The translations under genes and the position numbers were made by a program. A model generated the notes under the pieces. That model had not been told where the DNA came from and ran no database searches. It worked only from the letters and a program-made list of their open reading frames with translations. A DNA stretch of 64,000 nucleotides from Heterotrichella gracilis (lineage: Eukaryota > Sar > Xanthophyceae > Tribonematales > Xanthonemataceae). This document shows, piece after piece, positions 11,690-27,307 of this stretch; positions within the stretch are counted from its first letter, which is position 1, and every line of letters starts with the position of its first letter. The stretch lies in contig JAULBX010029158.1 in assembly GCA_032358255.1 (NCBI GenBank), positions 124,001-188,000 on the forward strand. The letters run 5' to 3'.

Positions 11690-12660
11690 CTTCCTTGGCT
11701 GCAAGCAGCCACTCCTCCCAACCTAGCTAGGGCGGCATTTGCATCTGGATGGTGTTGGTAGCAAGCAAGTGTGCAGCGGCTGTTATCTGCAGCAGCACAC
11801 AATGACTTGTTTAGAATGGGGAGGTGGAGCGCTGTTTTCGTGGACGGCTACTCGTCTAGAACGGGGAGTCGATGGATGCCCAAATCCATGCACACAACCC
11901 AAAACAATTTTGTCAACGATTGAGAAAACTGAGCGGTGCCCACAACTCTAGTAACCTGGTTGCCTTGTTGCGAGTAGTTTGAGGCGAATGTAGCCGAGGC
12001 CAGATGTTGCCCCTTGCATGCATCTGCACCCACCGTGCCACCCCTCCTCGAGGTTACGGGAGCCTTACCTTAGGTACACCAGGGACGAGTCCACAACCTC
12101 CCCTATTTGCTTGCCGCTAAGGCCTCACTTCGTGCACTGTGATTTGCACCTGTTTTCTCAGGCGTGTATGCCTTTGGGTCGATTCCTGGGGGCAACAACA
12201 CGTCCCCATTCCGACATGCCAATCCATTGCGTTCAACCAAAGTGCAGTCCCATATCCAATAGTGCAGACGCCTATGACCCTCAGTACTGTATAGGCTTCT
12301 GCACCGCCAGTTTTACTGCGAAGGCCGTATCGCGTAGCAATAGCCACGCAGTAATGCGTTTTGGTGCTGCCCCTGCCCAAAGGGGGACGGGCGGTTTAGG
12401 GTTTTAGGGTTTCCAAAGGCAAGGCGGATCAGCTGATGTGCGCATATATATGCGCGCAGGGCTCGCGATAGTGTATTTCAGCACCAGCATGTCACTCTGT
12501 GCTTGCATATGCTTTCTGCTGCCACTGCCATCCTGGGCAAAGGAAAGCGGGCACAGGAGTGGTATGCATGCAGCGCGGGAAAAGGGGAGCTAGGTACAAA
12601 AGTGACGATGGTGAAGACCAATTGTGGCTGAAGTGCACTTCAGGTAGAACCCACTGAACC
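11690..12660. promoter_or_regulatory. Divergent intergenic region, channel gene and DUF89 gene
   Basis: 971 bp separate the two ATGs, which point away from each other, so both promoters should lie here. A perfect 16 bp palindrome, GCGCATATATATGCGC, lies at 12440-12455, about 205 bp before the DUF89 start; it contains a TATA-like core. A TTTAGGGTTTTAGGGTTT motif lies near 12395-12411. No coding signal was found. Confidence 0.5.
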
Positions 12661-15600
12661 ATGCAGGCCGCCACTATCGCCCCTGATGGGTCATCATCCC
12701 AGGGTCTGGTGGTGCTGCCCCTGCTGGCCAACCCACAAGCTTACGACCCCACCACTTTCAGCTACAAACCAGAGCCCCAAGTCAGGTGAGGTCAGGCAAG
12801 CTTGCGTGCAAGACCGTCCAATACTTATGAACATAAAGAGAAGCTTTCACACAGTAAGGCTTGTTGAGGCTGACAAGACATGCTGGTGTGTGGCTGTGCA
12901 GCAAGGATGGCACCAAGCTTCCCTACCTAACAGACTGGATTGTCGTGTATCGGAAGAGCATCCCCCAGTTCCATAAGCGGGCAGCAGCAGACCAGGCAGT
13001 GCCACAATCCGAGAGACAGGTACAGCACTTGCCAGCCACCTGGGTATTACACAGTGCACCATGGGATACTCATATCATACTAATACCTGGTCCCTTTCTA
13101 GGAGCGCGCAGACAAGTTTGCAAGTGAGTATGAAGCAGCGCTGGACAGCCTTGAGCGGGACCCCGGGGCTGGCATCGCCCTCTTTGGAGGCGCCCCTCCC
13201 GACTGCCCACTCATGTGCCATCTCAGGCAAGGGCAAGTCAGCAGTAGCTGCGCACCTGTAGCAACAACCTTCGTTTTGAATCTCCTTTCCATTGAGGCAG
13301 TGGGGCAGTTTGTTAAACTCGTATCTGATGGCACCTCCAAGTCTGTCAATGCCCTCCCGGCATGCCCATGTCGTCCCAGGAGTGTGTCACACCTGCGCCT
13401 TGCCAATTGTTTGAATCCATGATAGTTTTGACCGACCCATGGGTGCAGCAATAGCGGTGGACTTCTTTCCATCTCTTCTTGCCACCTTGTTTCCTGTCAG
13501 TGTTTCCACTCGCCGCCGCCAAGCTCGCCGGCAGAACTCCAACAAACCCTAAACCTCAAACCCCGAGCAGCCCTAAAACACCCTATTTTGCGCGCGCAGG
13601 GACGTCTTACTGCGCCAGAACGGCTTCCAAGACGCCTTTGCGACAGTGAAGCACGAGGAGAACCACAAAGCCCTGCAGGTCTTGCCGGGGGTGCTGACCC
13701 GGCTGGATGGCCAGCCCACACCACGTGCGCGCCTGTGTGAGGCTGTGAAAGGGGTCCTGGCAGGCAACATTTTTGACCTGGGAGCTGCAGCCTCCAGCGA
13801 GCTGTTCAATTCCCAAGGGGTGCGTGCAGTGCCTACATACAATAGCAAGTAGATAGCAACCACAATTGCAACCACAAGGCTTCCAAGCACAGTTCCCTGC
13901 CCGCATACAATCACAACCCACAGGAAAGACTTGCAAGCTGATCACTGGCGGGGATCCGGGGCTAGTCACTGCATGCATCATTTTTCTAAAGCGGCCAGCG
14001 GGTGCTGCATGTGCGCCATGAGGGAATCATATAACACATTTGCATGGGCCAAGTGTACTTTGCATCATTACTCATGTTGGCTGATGGCTCACGATTCACG
14101 AGGGATGCACATCACACTTGCTTGCGCCAACTTTCGTTAACACCAATTTTCATGCAGCGGGCTAATAGCATGTGCACCATAAGCGGTTCACGTCACATCA
14201 ACTTTTTGTTTGCATGCTTATTGGCGCAAGCAAATGTGGCGGGGATCCCTCATGATCCATCTGCTTGCGCCAATTTTCATTTGCATGTGCACTGCTGCAG
14301 AGATGCTGCCCTGTCCCAGCCTGTTGTTTATGTCCCTCTGGGGCGCAACGGGTACACCATTATTTTATTCTCATGTGCACCACGAGAGGCTCACATCCCA
14401 TTTCTGCATGCGCCAGGGTTCATTTGCCAGCACCCTAGAGGAGCTGCAGCCCCGGCCATGGGCAGTGGATGACTTGGACCAATTCCTGGATTGCGTTGAG
14501 CAGCGGCGGTACAAGAAGGCGGTCATTTTCACCGACAATGCGGGGTCTGACGTCGTGCTGGGTAAGGGGACACCACCATTGCTTTGCACCTGCTAGCATG
14601 TCTGATTGCTGGGTCATAGGGGTTAGGTTTAGGGAAAATTGCCCCTGCACTGACTTGCATGCAAATGACACACTGGGGCGGGGCATGGATGGCTATGTCG
14701 AAGATATAATGTACTTGACATGGTTTTGCTGTCATACAATGCAACTGGCGTGCACATTGCAACGCATACTTGCATGGCGCAATTCAAGGGAAAGCAAAAG
14801 AACACATATCGATCATGCATGCATGTGGTTGCCTCTGCAGGCGTGCTACCCTTTGCCCGGGAGCTTCTCAAGCTGGGCACAGTCGTCATCCTGGCCGCCA
14901 ACACCACCCCCTCCATCAACGACATCACGGCGGCTGAGCTGCAGCACCAGGTCATGCCCCTGCCACCCTTTCTGAACCTCTATGTATGCCCTCGTAGCTG
15001 GGAACAGGCTTTTGTGATTATTTTTGATTAGATATTAGTTAATTTACATTTTCGCTTACAGACAGCAGCATGTCATGGTCCCACCTGCCACTTTAACTCT
15101 GCTTTTTCCCTGACCAAGACCGCTGCCTATACAGAATTGGGGGGGGAATTACACGCGTATCTGTTTGTTTGGGCTGGATCTGCGTGTAATATGTTATCCT
15201 TGTTGCTGCAGGTGATGCCCCAAGCAGCTGAGGTGGACCCTGTGATCAGGAGGGCAGTGGAGGAGCAGGCGCTGGTGGTGATGGGGTCAGGAAACGACAT
15301 GCCGGTCATTGACTTGAGACAGGTATGAGGGCTGGGCTTGATTCACTGAAAGAATGGTTGCATTATCATTTGAAATTGAAAATGACAGATTTGCCAGGCA
15401 CAATCCGTGCGCATGCAAGCAATTGCCCTCTTTGATGGTGCTCTTTGCTATACATGCAACTTGAGTCCCTGCGGCATGCATCCAGGTGTCCCCAGAGCTT
15501 GCGCAGGCATGCGAGGATGCTGACCTGGTGGTGCTGGAGGGCATGGGGCGGGCAATCGAGACCAACCTCAACGCAGCCTTCACATGCGATGCGGTCAATG

Positions 15601-15996
15601 TTGGAATGATCAAACACCCGGAGGTGGGCGTTGCAATGTGCTGGCATGTGTCCCAAATGTGTGCCCTTCAGGGGCACACAAGGCAAAAAGCGGGTGACGG
15701 CTGGGAATGCCTTTTGTTTGTTAGTATGTGTGTGCAGCAACAGAGCAATGCTGTCTGATCCTGCTCATGCTCAAATGGTCAGAGTGGGTGCTTGTGAATG
15801 TGTTCGCAGGGTTTGCTGTACTAGGTTTGTCAGTGCACGCAATTGGTTGGCGCTCAGAAGCAGTGGTCAAGGCTTATTCTCAGAAATATGCGCATATCAA
15901 GTACTTAAGTTCCAATTGGCTGTTGTGGTGCAGGTGGCTGTGTGCCTCAATTCATCGCTGTATGGCTGCGTGTTCAAGTTTAGACAAGCGGCTTGA
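12661..15996 (+). CDS. DUF89-family damage-control phosphatase, 384 aa
   Basis: Exons: 12661-12785, 12902-13019, 13102-13226, 13600-13819, 14417-14561, 14841-14950, 15212-15322, 15486-15623, 15934-15996 (stop). All phases agree. The protein follows the plant stand-alone DUF89 (pantothenate kinase-related, subfamily II) proteins end to end and is about their length. Examples are the IPxF helical N-terminus, PPDCPLMCHLR, AGNIFDLGAA, RPWAVDDLDQF, the metal-site FTDNAGSD (D236, N237, D241), LAANTTPSINDI, GSGNDMPVIDL, EGMGRAIETN and the closing YGCVFKF. The family dephosphorylates damaged phosphometabolites; plant relatives act near 4'-phosphopantetheine and coenzyme A synthesis. Exact substrate is inferred. 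Intron 3 uses a GC donor (CTCAG/GCAAGG at 13227), and intron 6 starts GTCATG, an unusual donor. Confidence 0.9.
14114..14435. repeat. Degenerate copies of the DUF89 exon-5 edge
   Basis: The acceptor region of exon 5 (TTCTGCATGCGCCAGGGTTC, 14402-14421) has two diverged relatives upstream in intron 4, near 14116-14150 and 14259-14293, both containing TTGCGCCAA-TTTC. CATGTGCACCA-GAG-GGTTCAC blocks also recur near 14170 and 14373. Confidence 0.5.
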
Positions 15997-17443
15997 GCAT
16001 GCGGCCTGCCGTGACCACTCGCTGATGAAGATGACCAGGATGGATTGCGGCGACTGCATGTATGCGTTCGGATTGCCAGGGCCAGTGTTGATCACCAATC
16101 AAATTGTACCCATGTCTCAGTACATGCAAAAATTTCATTTACAAGTCCGGCTTTTTGTAGACTACACTAAGTGTCAATGAGCATTTATTTAATCGTAATG
16201 GCGTGCTCAGCTTGGGGTGAGAGCTCTCGTTTGGGCTCAAAAGCGGGAACAGCGCTGTACAGGCTGCCTGCCGCATATGCGGCGCTGCTACTGCACTGCA
16301 AGCCTCGGGACTTGCAGGCTGGTCAAACGACCTCTTCATCAAATTACCCGGGGAATATAGATATGTATGTAGCACTGCAGTTCAATAGTTGGCAATCTTT
16401 ATGAATCGCAATAGAGTTTTTAGATGGAATATGCTACTAATTCAGAAATATGTTGGTACTGCATGCAATCGCGTGTGCACATGACTCTATATCCAGTATT
16501 TTTACTTGATGGTCCAATATTCACGCTGTACAACTCCTGCCTCAAAGTCTACCAAAATAAATTCACCTAGCAAATCCCTTAGGCTAAGGAAGTCCTGGTT
16601 GTGATGAAGATGCAGAGCGCCATATCAGATATGCAACCATTGGACGCACAATATCTCAGCGTTGTGACATATTGAGGGGAGCAAAAACTGCAGACAATGA
16701 TAATCGGTAAGTTTTATGTGAAGGGTACGGTTGTACACCTGCGCCCTCCCACCCCCTCAGCGCTTCAAGTTGGGCTGCCGACGCCGGCGATTCAGATGAC
16801 AATGTACAAAAATGAGCAGCGCTCCCTTCAAGGTGAACAGCCATGCAGTATGCCCTTCTCTTCATCTGGTCATTGCCTGAGTTGCTTGCTCCAGTCTAGC
16901 AGCCTCCCCGGCGACCACCGGTTGAGAGACCATATGGATCCCCTGGGCCAGGGAGCCCATCAAGTAGGTACCCTGGCTGCCCACTGCCTGGTTGCCCTTG
17001 CGGGTTGCCGCTGGCTGCCCACTGCCTGGCTGCGCCTGGCAGGTTACCCACTGACTGGGTGTCTGGTGGGTCGACTGACACCACACCTTATCTTGAGACC
17101 ACCCTGCAGACAGAGTGAGGTGTTACTAAGAAAGTACTTCACCAGATTTAGCAAAGCAACCTTAGACAAGAGAAGAAGACACATTTGTCCCAAACAGGCA
17201 TGTGGGGATCAGCAAGGTGCAGGTGTGGTGGGGTGGTGCCAAGCTGGCCTGCTAAAAGATGTACTGGGGTCAGTCGTGGTGGTTGTCACCTGACTTTGGG
17301 GGGTTAACAGGTTGTAAGGGCCAGCAGGCGGCCTCCGTTTAGTGTACATGCGTGCGATACCGGCTTAACCGGCTGGAACTACTTGCCAGAGCTTGTTGCC
17401 AACTTCAAAAGATGCCTCCGTTCTTCAACGCTGTGGGCAAAAC
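15997..17443. other. Intergenic, repeat remnants, no recognised gene
   Basis: This holds the 3' flank of the DUF89 gene. The stretch from about 16230 to 16500 resembles 20390-20640 (shared GAATATAGATATGTAT, CACTGCAGTTCAA and TTGGCAATCTTT), which suggests a dispersed repeat. At 16977-17036 the motif GGCTGCCCACTGCCTGG recurs. The 198-codon open frame at 16697-17293 has no protein-family features that I recognise. Confidence 0.5.
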
Positions 17444-18053
17444 TCATGCCAGTGCCAATACCACCAAGAAAACGGCACAGATAGCAGCAACAGGAATGAA
17501 CAGCATAAGCAGTCGTTTCAGCACGAAGATCCACTGGTCACGAGGGCTCATAGTGCGCAGAGCACGCTCAAGCTCTCTGTGGGCTCTCAGTTCAGCCTGC
17601 ACGTTGAAAAAGAAGTGCGTCAAAAGGCTGACCTGACATGTTTCCCGTCAAGCCACAGATGACAGTTTCTTCAACTACATCTGCAATAGGTCAGGACCAC
17701 AAGACCGGAAACGTTTATCTGGCACCACTGTTTCTGTGGCACAGTGCTGCATGCAATCCCTGCACCAAACACAGGGTTCCATATGGCATGCATTGCAAGC
17801 CCACCTCAGTCCGTCTGCTGGGTTCGTTGGCACTGCTTTTGAACGGCCCAGTACCATATGCTTTTAACACAACGAGTCGCTTGGAGCCCAACCAGCTGTG
17901 GGTACTGGCACGACCATGGTGGCCAATGAAAGGAGCTGCAGCGCGTTGTGGCGCTGCAGCGGCATTGTGGAACCTGAGATAGATGCGCCTCTCGGTTGAT
18001 ATGCTCATAGATCCCCCACAGGGAGTCCCAGCCTGACAGCATGAAGCCTGCAT
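17444..18053 (-). CDS. Unrecognised small membrane protein, two exons, 145 aa
   Basis: I do not recognise this family. Exons 18053-17805 and 17632-17444 join in phase 0 (donor GAG/GTGGGC, acceptor CAG/GTCAGC) and give 145 aa. Exon 1 begins MQASCC and contains SWLGSKRL and KAYGTGPFK. Exon 2 contains an amphipathic FNVQAELRAHRELERALRT helix and then one hydrophobic segment (FVLKRLLMLFIPVAAICAVF, continuing to LALA) at the very end, so it looks like a tail-anchored or single-pass protein. The evidence for coding is a diverged tandem copy immediately upstream (18435-18954) that keeps the same frames, residues and splice-site positions. The true start could be further upstream, and no transcript supports it. 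Confidence 0.45.
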
Positions 18054-18434
18054 GGTTGTGATGGGCGGGAGGTGCAGCTAAAGTGCTGGCCTGTAGCCCA
18101 CGGGCTAGATAACCAACGGAAAGCGATAAGTGGGTTTTAACAGTGTTGAGACAGGTGGAGATACACCGGTGGCGGTTGCAACGCAGAACACTTCTTACAG
18201 GGGATGTTAACAACAACTGGAGGTTACAGGGCCAATATATGCGAGTGGGTGGTTTTCAACCTCGAGTGCAGGTTTGCCCAAGCCAAGGCCATGGACGTTC
18301 TACCCAAGCTCACAACGCAACGCGCTCCGCGTGCAACCTGTTAACTAAATAGAAAGCATCCTCCTCTGCTTTGGGTTTCACTTGACGGCTATGCATATGC
18401 AATGCATGCATGCATGTATGCATTCGCGGAATGT

Positions 18435-18954
18435 TCAAATCCATGCCGCTGCCAATACCACCCAGAAAACGGCCAAGAGAACACCGACATTAACGAACAG
18501 CACCAGCACTCGTCTCAGCACGAAGAGCCACTTGTCACGACGACTCATTGTGCGTAGTAACCTGAGGTCTCTTTGGGTTCTCAGTTCGGCGTGCACGTTG
18601 AAGGAGGGTGTGTTAACTGCTGACCTGAGTATGTTCCCCCGTCAAGCCACAGATGACATGCGCCTCAACGCCACCAAAGGGTTGCATAGGGCAAGTACAA
18701 GCGGTGTTCCATATGCATATCATGCCCACCTCGGTCCATCTGTACTTGAATTCACTTGCGTTGCGCTTGAACGGCCCAGTGCCATATGCTTTCAACACAC
18801 CAAGTCGCTTCGAGCCCAACCAGCTGTGGGCACGACCACTGAAAAGACATGCAGCGCGTGCTGGCGATGCAGCGCCTTTGTGCCACCTGAGATAGGTGCG
18901 CGTTTCGGCGATGATGCCCCTAGAACTCGCAGACTGACAACATAAAGCCTGCAT
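18435..18954 (-). pseudogene. Tandem paralogue of the small membrane protein gene, frame shifted
   Basis: Exon 1-like block 18954-18730 (MQALCC..., SWLGSKRLGVLKAYGTGPFK) and exon 2-like block 18624-18435 (FNVHAELRTQRDLRLLRT, MSRRDKWLFVLRRVLVLF, final WI). Many substitutions are conservative relative to the copy at 17444-18053. With the matching splice sites, two bases are missing at the start of exon 2, giving a TAA after three codons. It is therefore either a recent pseudogene or spliced differently. Confidence 0.45.
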
Positions 18955-19290
18955 GGTTGTGATGGGCAGGGAGGTGCAGCTGGTGTTGCTGGCCACATCA
19001 AACGGGCTAGATAACCAACGGCGAGCGAGAGAGGTGGTGGGTGTTGCCTACAGTGTTAAGGCAGGTGGAGATGCACCAAGACCTGGTGGGACAGTAACAG
19101 TGCACAACACCTCTTACAGGGGTTGTTAGTAGCATCTTAGGGTTACAGGGCCAATATATACGAGTGGGTGGTTTACAACCTCAAGTACAGGTTTTTGCCC
19201 AAGCCAAGGCCATGGACGTTTTGCCAAAGATCACAACTTAAACGCGCTTTGCGTCCAACCCAATAACGAACGGGGCCATTTTTTAGCATC

Positions 19291-20787
19291 CTCTTCTGCG
19301 TTGAGCTTTCACTTCGGCGGCTATGCAAGTTCAATTAATGCATGCATGCATTCGCGAAGGTCCAAGTCCAGGCAAACCCAACGTTCAAGCGTGCACAGGA
19401 GTTGCCGGTATATATAACTGAACTATACGGACTGCGGCTTGGACCTATCTACTAAATGCTTGACCAGTGACAGTGTTCAACCCAACCAGGTGCCACTCAG
19501 CGTGGCAGCTGAATGGGTACCCAGATCTACTCACCCAGCCTCTATGTTTTGAGCAGAACAGAACGGGAACACAGGAGGCGTTGTATATTGCTGGGAGGGT
19601 TGATGCAAGAAAGTGGTATGCACTGGATTGAAAAAGGGTGGGTTAACAACCGTGGGCTGGGTGAGGACGGTATTTCTAGCCCATGCACGACTGGTGGACA
19701 CCTTTTGGAGGCAAAGCGTTAGAAGAAGAAAGAAAGAAACAAAACGTCCCCACATATGGCAACACACCACAGCAAGCAACGTTGAAGAACACAGACAGGC
19801 CGGGCAGCAATCAGTGGAACATGGCGTGGGTAACAAGGGCATAGCACCTAAGCATAACCCCGACTAGTGTCTGTCAGTGTGCATTGCGGGGAGCAAGGAA
19901 TGAGCTGGCCGTAGTAAAACGGGGGGGAGTGTGGCGGGAACTGGTAGGCTGGGCTGGCAAGGCGAGGGGTGGCGGTGGGGGGTGGGGAGGCTGAGCAGAG
20001 GGACCAGGAGAGTGCAAAGGCTGGGATACACTCGGGCAATCGTGACTGCTGGTGGGACATAGAGGCTGGGGTGGAGGAGGGCACACGGCACCAGTGGCCG
20101 TGAGGTTTAAAGGTTGCAACACCTGGGGAGTGTTAGGTTTTCCACTTCTCAACCCTAAGTAGCAAACGTCTATGCCCAACACCACCTGCTTGGAGCCTCC
20201 TCCCAACCCCTCCCAAGCACTGGCCGCACGACGCCCATATGCATGCATGCTTCCAGCCTTTCCGCTTACGGTAAGGGAACATGGATGATCATCAACTGCT
20301 TGGAAGGTTACAAAAACAGGGATCAATCCAGGGATTAGTATGGAAGGATGAAACAGAACAGGATGGAGGGTAGAAGCTGGGGTTACACGCAAGGAATAGT
20401 GGCATATGCAACGTTGCCACTGCACTGCAAATTGCATTGAATGTTCTTGGGGGCTGGTCAATGACATATACTTCACTGGAGAATATAGATATGTATATCT
20501 CTTTCTTTCTTTCTAGGTGCACTGCAGTTCAAAATTGGCAATCTTTTGCAATAGATATTAAGAAAGCTACGGTATGCTAGTTATTGAGAACCTATGTTTT
20601 GCAACATGTCAAATGTTGGCGCTGAATGCGCACTTGACTACATAGTCGTCCTCTTACTCAATGGAATGCCACTATCGCCAATGCGCATTCTATTAGTTTC
20701 CAAAACGGTTAACAACCTATTCCAGTTATCTGACTTCAGTGGCGCCATTGTTGGTCCAGCCACGCCATCCCTAGACACGCACCATGC
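19291..20787. other. Intergenic, low-complexity and repeat remnants
   Basis: Contains the second member of a dispersed repeat pair (about 20390-20640, compare 16230-16500), a CTTT microsatellite near 20502-20514 and CATGCATG runs. The 200-codon minus frame at 19874-20476 is proline-rich in its second half and shows no family motif, so I did not call it. Confidence 0.45.
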
Positions 20788-24294
<3,507 letters not shown>

Positions 24295-25170
24295 TGTGGG
24301 CGGTGAATTGGTTCAGTGGGGCTTACGAGTACGGTGTGTTGCGCTGTGTGCTTGTGATGCAGGGTTGCCGTGCGAACCGTAGGGATCAGCAGCAAAAAGT
24401 TAGTGCGTATTGAGGGTATTACCGTCTTGTATTGAACCGGAAACGGGTTATCTGCTGGGGCATCTGCGCTGTTCCACCGAAAAGGTGCTTGATTGCACTT
24501 CTACCGAGTCTTACCTAATCCTTGTGTGCAGGGTTTGAGTAGGGTTTTCCCAACCGTTAGTAGTGGTTCCAGAGTAGTCCAGAAGGTGTATGCACCGCTG
24601 CATTCTGGACACAGTCAACACAAGACAGTGGCTGCTCGAATTGTTACAGTCCTTATAATCCATACAGCCTGACCCCAGATGCACACCAGCGGTCGTATTT
24701 GGATCTGAGCAATGCTCAACATAAATGACAACCACCGTGGTTCTTCAATTGCATACCGTATGCAGGCTGACCCCCCCCCAAAAGTCTCCCGTAATGCTGC
24801 CGGTTATAAAAACTGCTGAAGTTTGGTCATAGCAGCCACAGTGATTGTGCGAGTGCAAGATAATACATAATGACACCGCCTTCAAGCCTGCCAACCCAAG
24901 AGTAGTGCTCGGATAGAAAAATGTAGCAAACAAAAAACGAAAGCAAACAGCACCCACACTCGCCACAGAGGGTGCAGCTTGACACTATCTCGCCAACCAA
25001 ATTGTTGACGCAAAGACTGCAAAAAGTATGTATACTCTTGGGCACACAGCACAGTGGGGTGCTATGTTCCGACCCAACGCTGCAGGAACTGACTGACATT
25101 ATCTGTTGCAGACCACGCCAGCAGATCAGCATTCCCTGTTGCTGCCTTGTAGGCCCAAACCCCTGGTTGC
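24295..25170. other. Intergenic, OYE 5' flank and GMPP 3' flank
   Basis: 876 bp between two minus-strand genes. No coding, RNA or repeat structure was recognised; an eight-C run lies near 24772-24779. Confidence 0.5.
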
Positions 25171-27307
25171 TTACATAATGATGGTTCCAGGCTCCAAACA
25201 CGACTCCTTGATCTCTTTGTGGGGGAGGATGATGGCGCCGTTCAAGAAGAGCTCATCCTGCACCAAGCAAATGAAGTCAAAATAATGTAGGGGGTGGAAT
25301 GAGGTAAGAATATAGTATGTAAGGACACGAGTTTGCTGCAACATTTAAAGATGGCAATAGACTGTGCAGGCACAAGGCCCAAGTGTTTGTCCCCCAAAAT
25401 TGGTAGCGCAAAATCATGAAATGAATGAAGTGAACCCAATGAAATGAGACTGAGACGTGTCGCACCTGCACAAACACGTCCTCGCCAATGACTGACTTGT
25501 TCTCCACCCGGGACCAGTTGCCCAGCTTGGTGCCCCAGCCGATGATGCTGTCCGCTACCCGCGCGTAGTTCTTGACCTCCACCCGGTGCAGCAGCACGCA
25601 GTTCTTCAGCCGCACCCCGTTGGCGATCTTGCAGAACTTGCCGATGGACACGTTGGGGCCGATCTTGCAGTCCTCGCCGATCACTGCTGACTCATCCACA
25701 ATCACATTGCCCAGGATGTTGTCCCCAGTGGCCAGCTCCTCTGGCTTATTGCGCCGCAGGGAGCCAAGGTGCAGCTCTAGGCCAGTCAGGTAGTCCTTGG
25801 GCTGGCCCACATCCATCCAGTAGCCCTCAAGGATCATGGCGAACAAGCCACCGTCCCGGGCCACCAGCGGGAAGATCTCCTTCTCAATGGAGGTGGGCCG
25901 CATCTCAATCCTGTCAAGGACCTTGGGGCTGATGCAGTAGATGCCAGCGTTGATCTTGTCGCCCACAAAGGTCTACAAGACAACCCAATGCATAAGATGG
26001 CGCCCGAGGGTGTCAATGTCAACGGAGGCAAAACTAGGGCATGCAGACGGAAAGCAAGCAGTTGCATGCTTTGCAGCTGTGGTTACTTTGTTTGAACATC
26101 GAGAGCTTACCTTGGGCTTCTCAACAAACTTCTCCACCTTGCAGTCCTCATCCATGATCACCACGCCGTACTTGGTAGGGTCCTCCACCTGGGATATATA
26201 CATACACTTTTAGCACCTGCCCAGTATCTATACTCAAATAGCAAGGCCTCAGACACCATTATCCTTGTGTTATGCATTCTAGCTGCAATGAAAGCGCTGG
26301 TGCAGAACTGGTACAAGCACTGCCAGGACGGGGGTGGGGACGCAGGGCATGTAGGGCTGACGGCCATTCTGGCTGCATTGCTATACCGTTTACAACTTGA
26401 AAAATGACTATCATAAGCTCAAGTGCCTCACCCTTGTCACAAGGATCGTTGCCTCAGCGCCCTTGCTCTTGTGATACTCTGCCAACGCCGCAAGTGGGAA
26501 CTCGCACACGACGTCACTGCACACACAAGGGGATGTCAGAACCGCAAATGGCTTTGGTATTAAAATATTCACGGGTGGGTGCTGGCTCACCTGTTGAGCA
26601 CAAAGAAGGGCTCGCCAGAGCCATCATCCAGGATGTCCCTGGCAAGTCCAAGGGGTCCAGCTGTGCCCATGGGCTCGTTCTCCTGTGCAACAAGTTGCAA
26701 GGTTACAAAAGTGGAAAGGACAAGTTAATTGAGTGTCCCAAATGCAATAATATGGAGGACGCTTGAGGATACAGGAGTTGGCCAGAAGGCTGGGCACAGT
26801 GCCCTATGGCAGTGACTGGCATGCCCCAGTACCTGTGAACATGTGATCTTGATGTTGAGCTTCTCTTCCCACTCCTTCAGAAAGTCGTGCATGACCTGCA
26901 CAAAGCACAGCGTTCGTTGGCACCCAACAAATGCCCACCTGGAGCTTGAGCATATTAGACCAACGGTTATTATTCGGTACTCCGGCCGACCTTGTCAAGG
27001 TGGTGCCCCCACCCAATGATGTAAGAAGGTTGGTAGGAAACGCACCTTTGGCTGGTAGTTGATGGCAAGAACGACTTCTGTGACACCAGCTTCCTTCAGA
27101 GCCTACGGGATCGCCGCACAACCCGGCTGTTAGCACGATAACGCACGGTTGGGAGCAATGTGTGACAGGCGAGACACCAGCCCAACCCACCTCAATCTGG
27201 TGGATAATCATGGGCTTGTTGGCAAAGTCCACGATGGGCTTTGGCACCGTCAAGGTGAGTGGCCTCAGCCGGGTGCCGAAGCCCCCCACGAGGATCAAAG
27301 CCTTCAT
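25171..27307 (-). CDS. GMPP: GDP-mannose pyrophosphorylase (mannose-1-phosphate guanylyltransferase), 361 aa
   Basis: Makes GDP-mannose from mannose-1-phosphate and GTP in the cytosol, feeding ascorbate, glycoprotein and cell-wall synthesis. Exons: 27307-27191, 27102-27046, 26895-26833, 26682-26591, 26516-26432, 26188-26111, 25972-25466, 25257-25171 (TAA). The 361 aa length equals Arabidopsis CYT1/VTC1. Motifs: nucleotide-binding [11 protein letters not shown] (residues 8-18), [26 protein letters not shown] (159-163), [12 protein letters not shown] and [16 protein letters not shown]-terminal left-handed beta-helix of hexapeptide repeats follows ([18 protein letters not shown] and on), with the final GTIIM. 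Every expected segment is present. The GDP-mannose 4,6-dehydratase gene lies 16 kb to the right. Confidence 0.97.

Larger units (their letters stand above)
17390..19290. repeat. Tandem segmental duplication, units about 0.9 kb
   Basis: Unit A (about 17390-18355) and unit B (about 18430-19290) share blocks in the same order. These are the exon 2 region, the exon 1 region, AAGCCTGCATGGTTGTGATG, CGGGCTAGATAACCAACGG, CAGGTGGAGAT, GGCCAATATAT-CGAGTGGGT, and CCCAAGCCAAGGCCATGGAC. Promoter and gene body were thus duplicated together. Confidence 0.75.

Noticed and set aside
16697-17293. 198-codon plus frame between DUF89 and the small membrane genes
   Set aside because: No family motif, uneven composition, and it includes a short internal repeat; probably chance.
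19874-20476. 200-codon minus frame
   Set aside because: Second half is proline/serine low complexity, no partner exons or homologous copy; not supportable as a gene.
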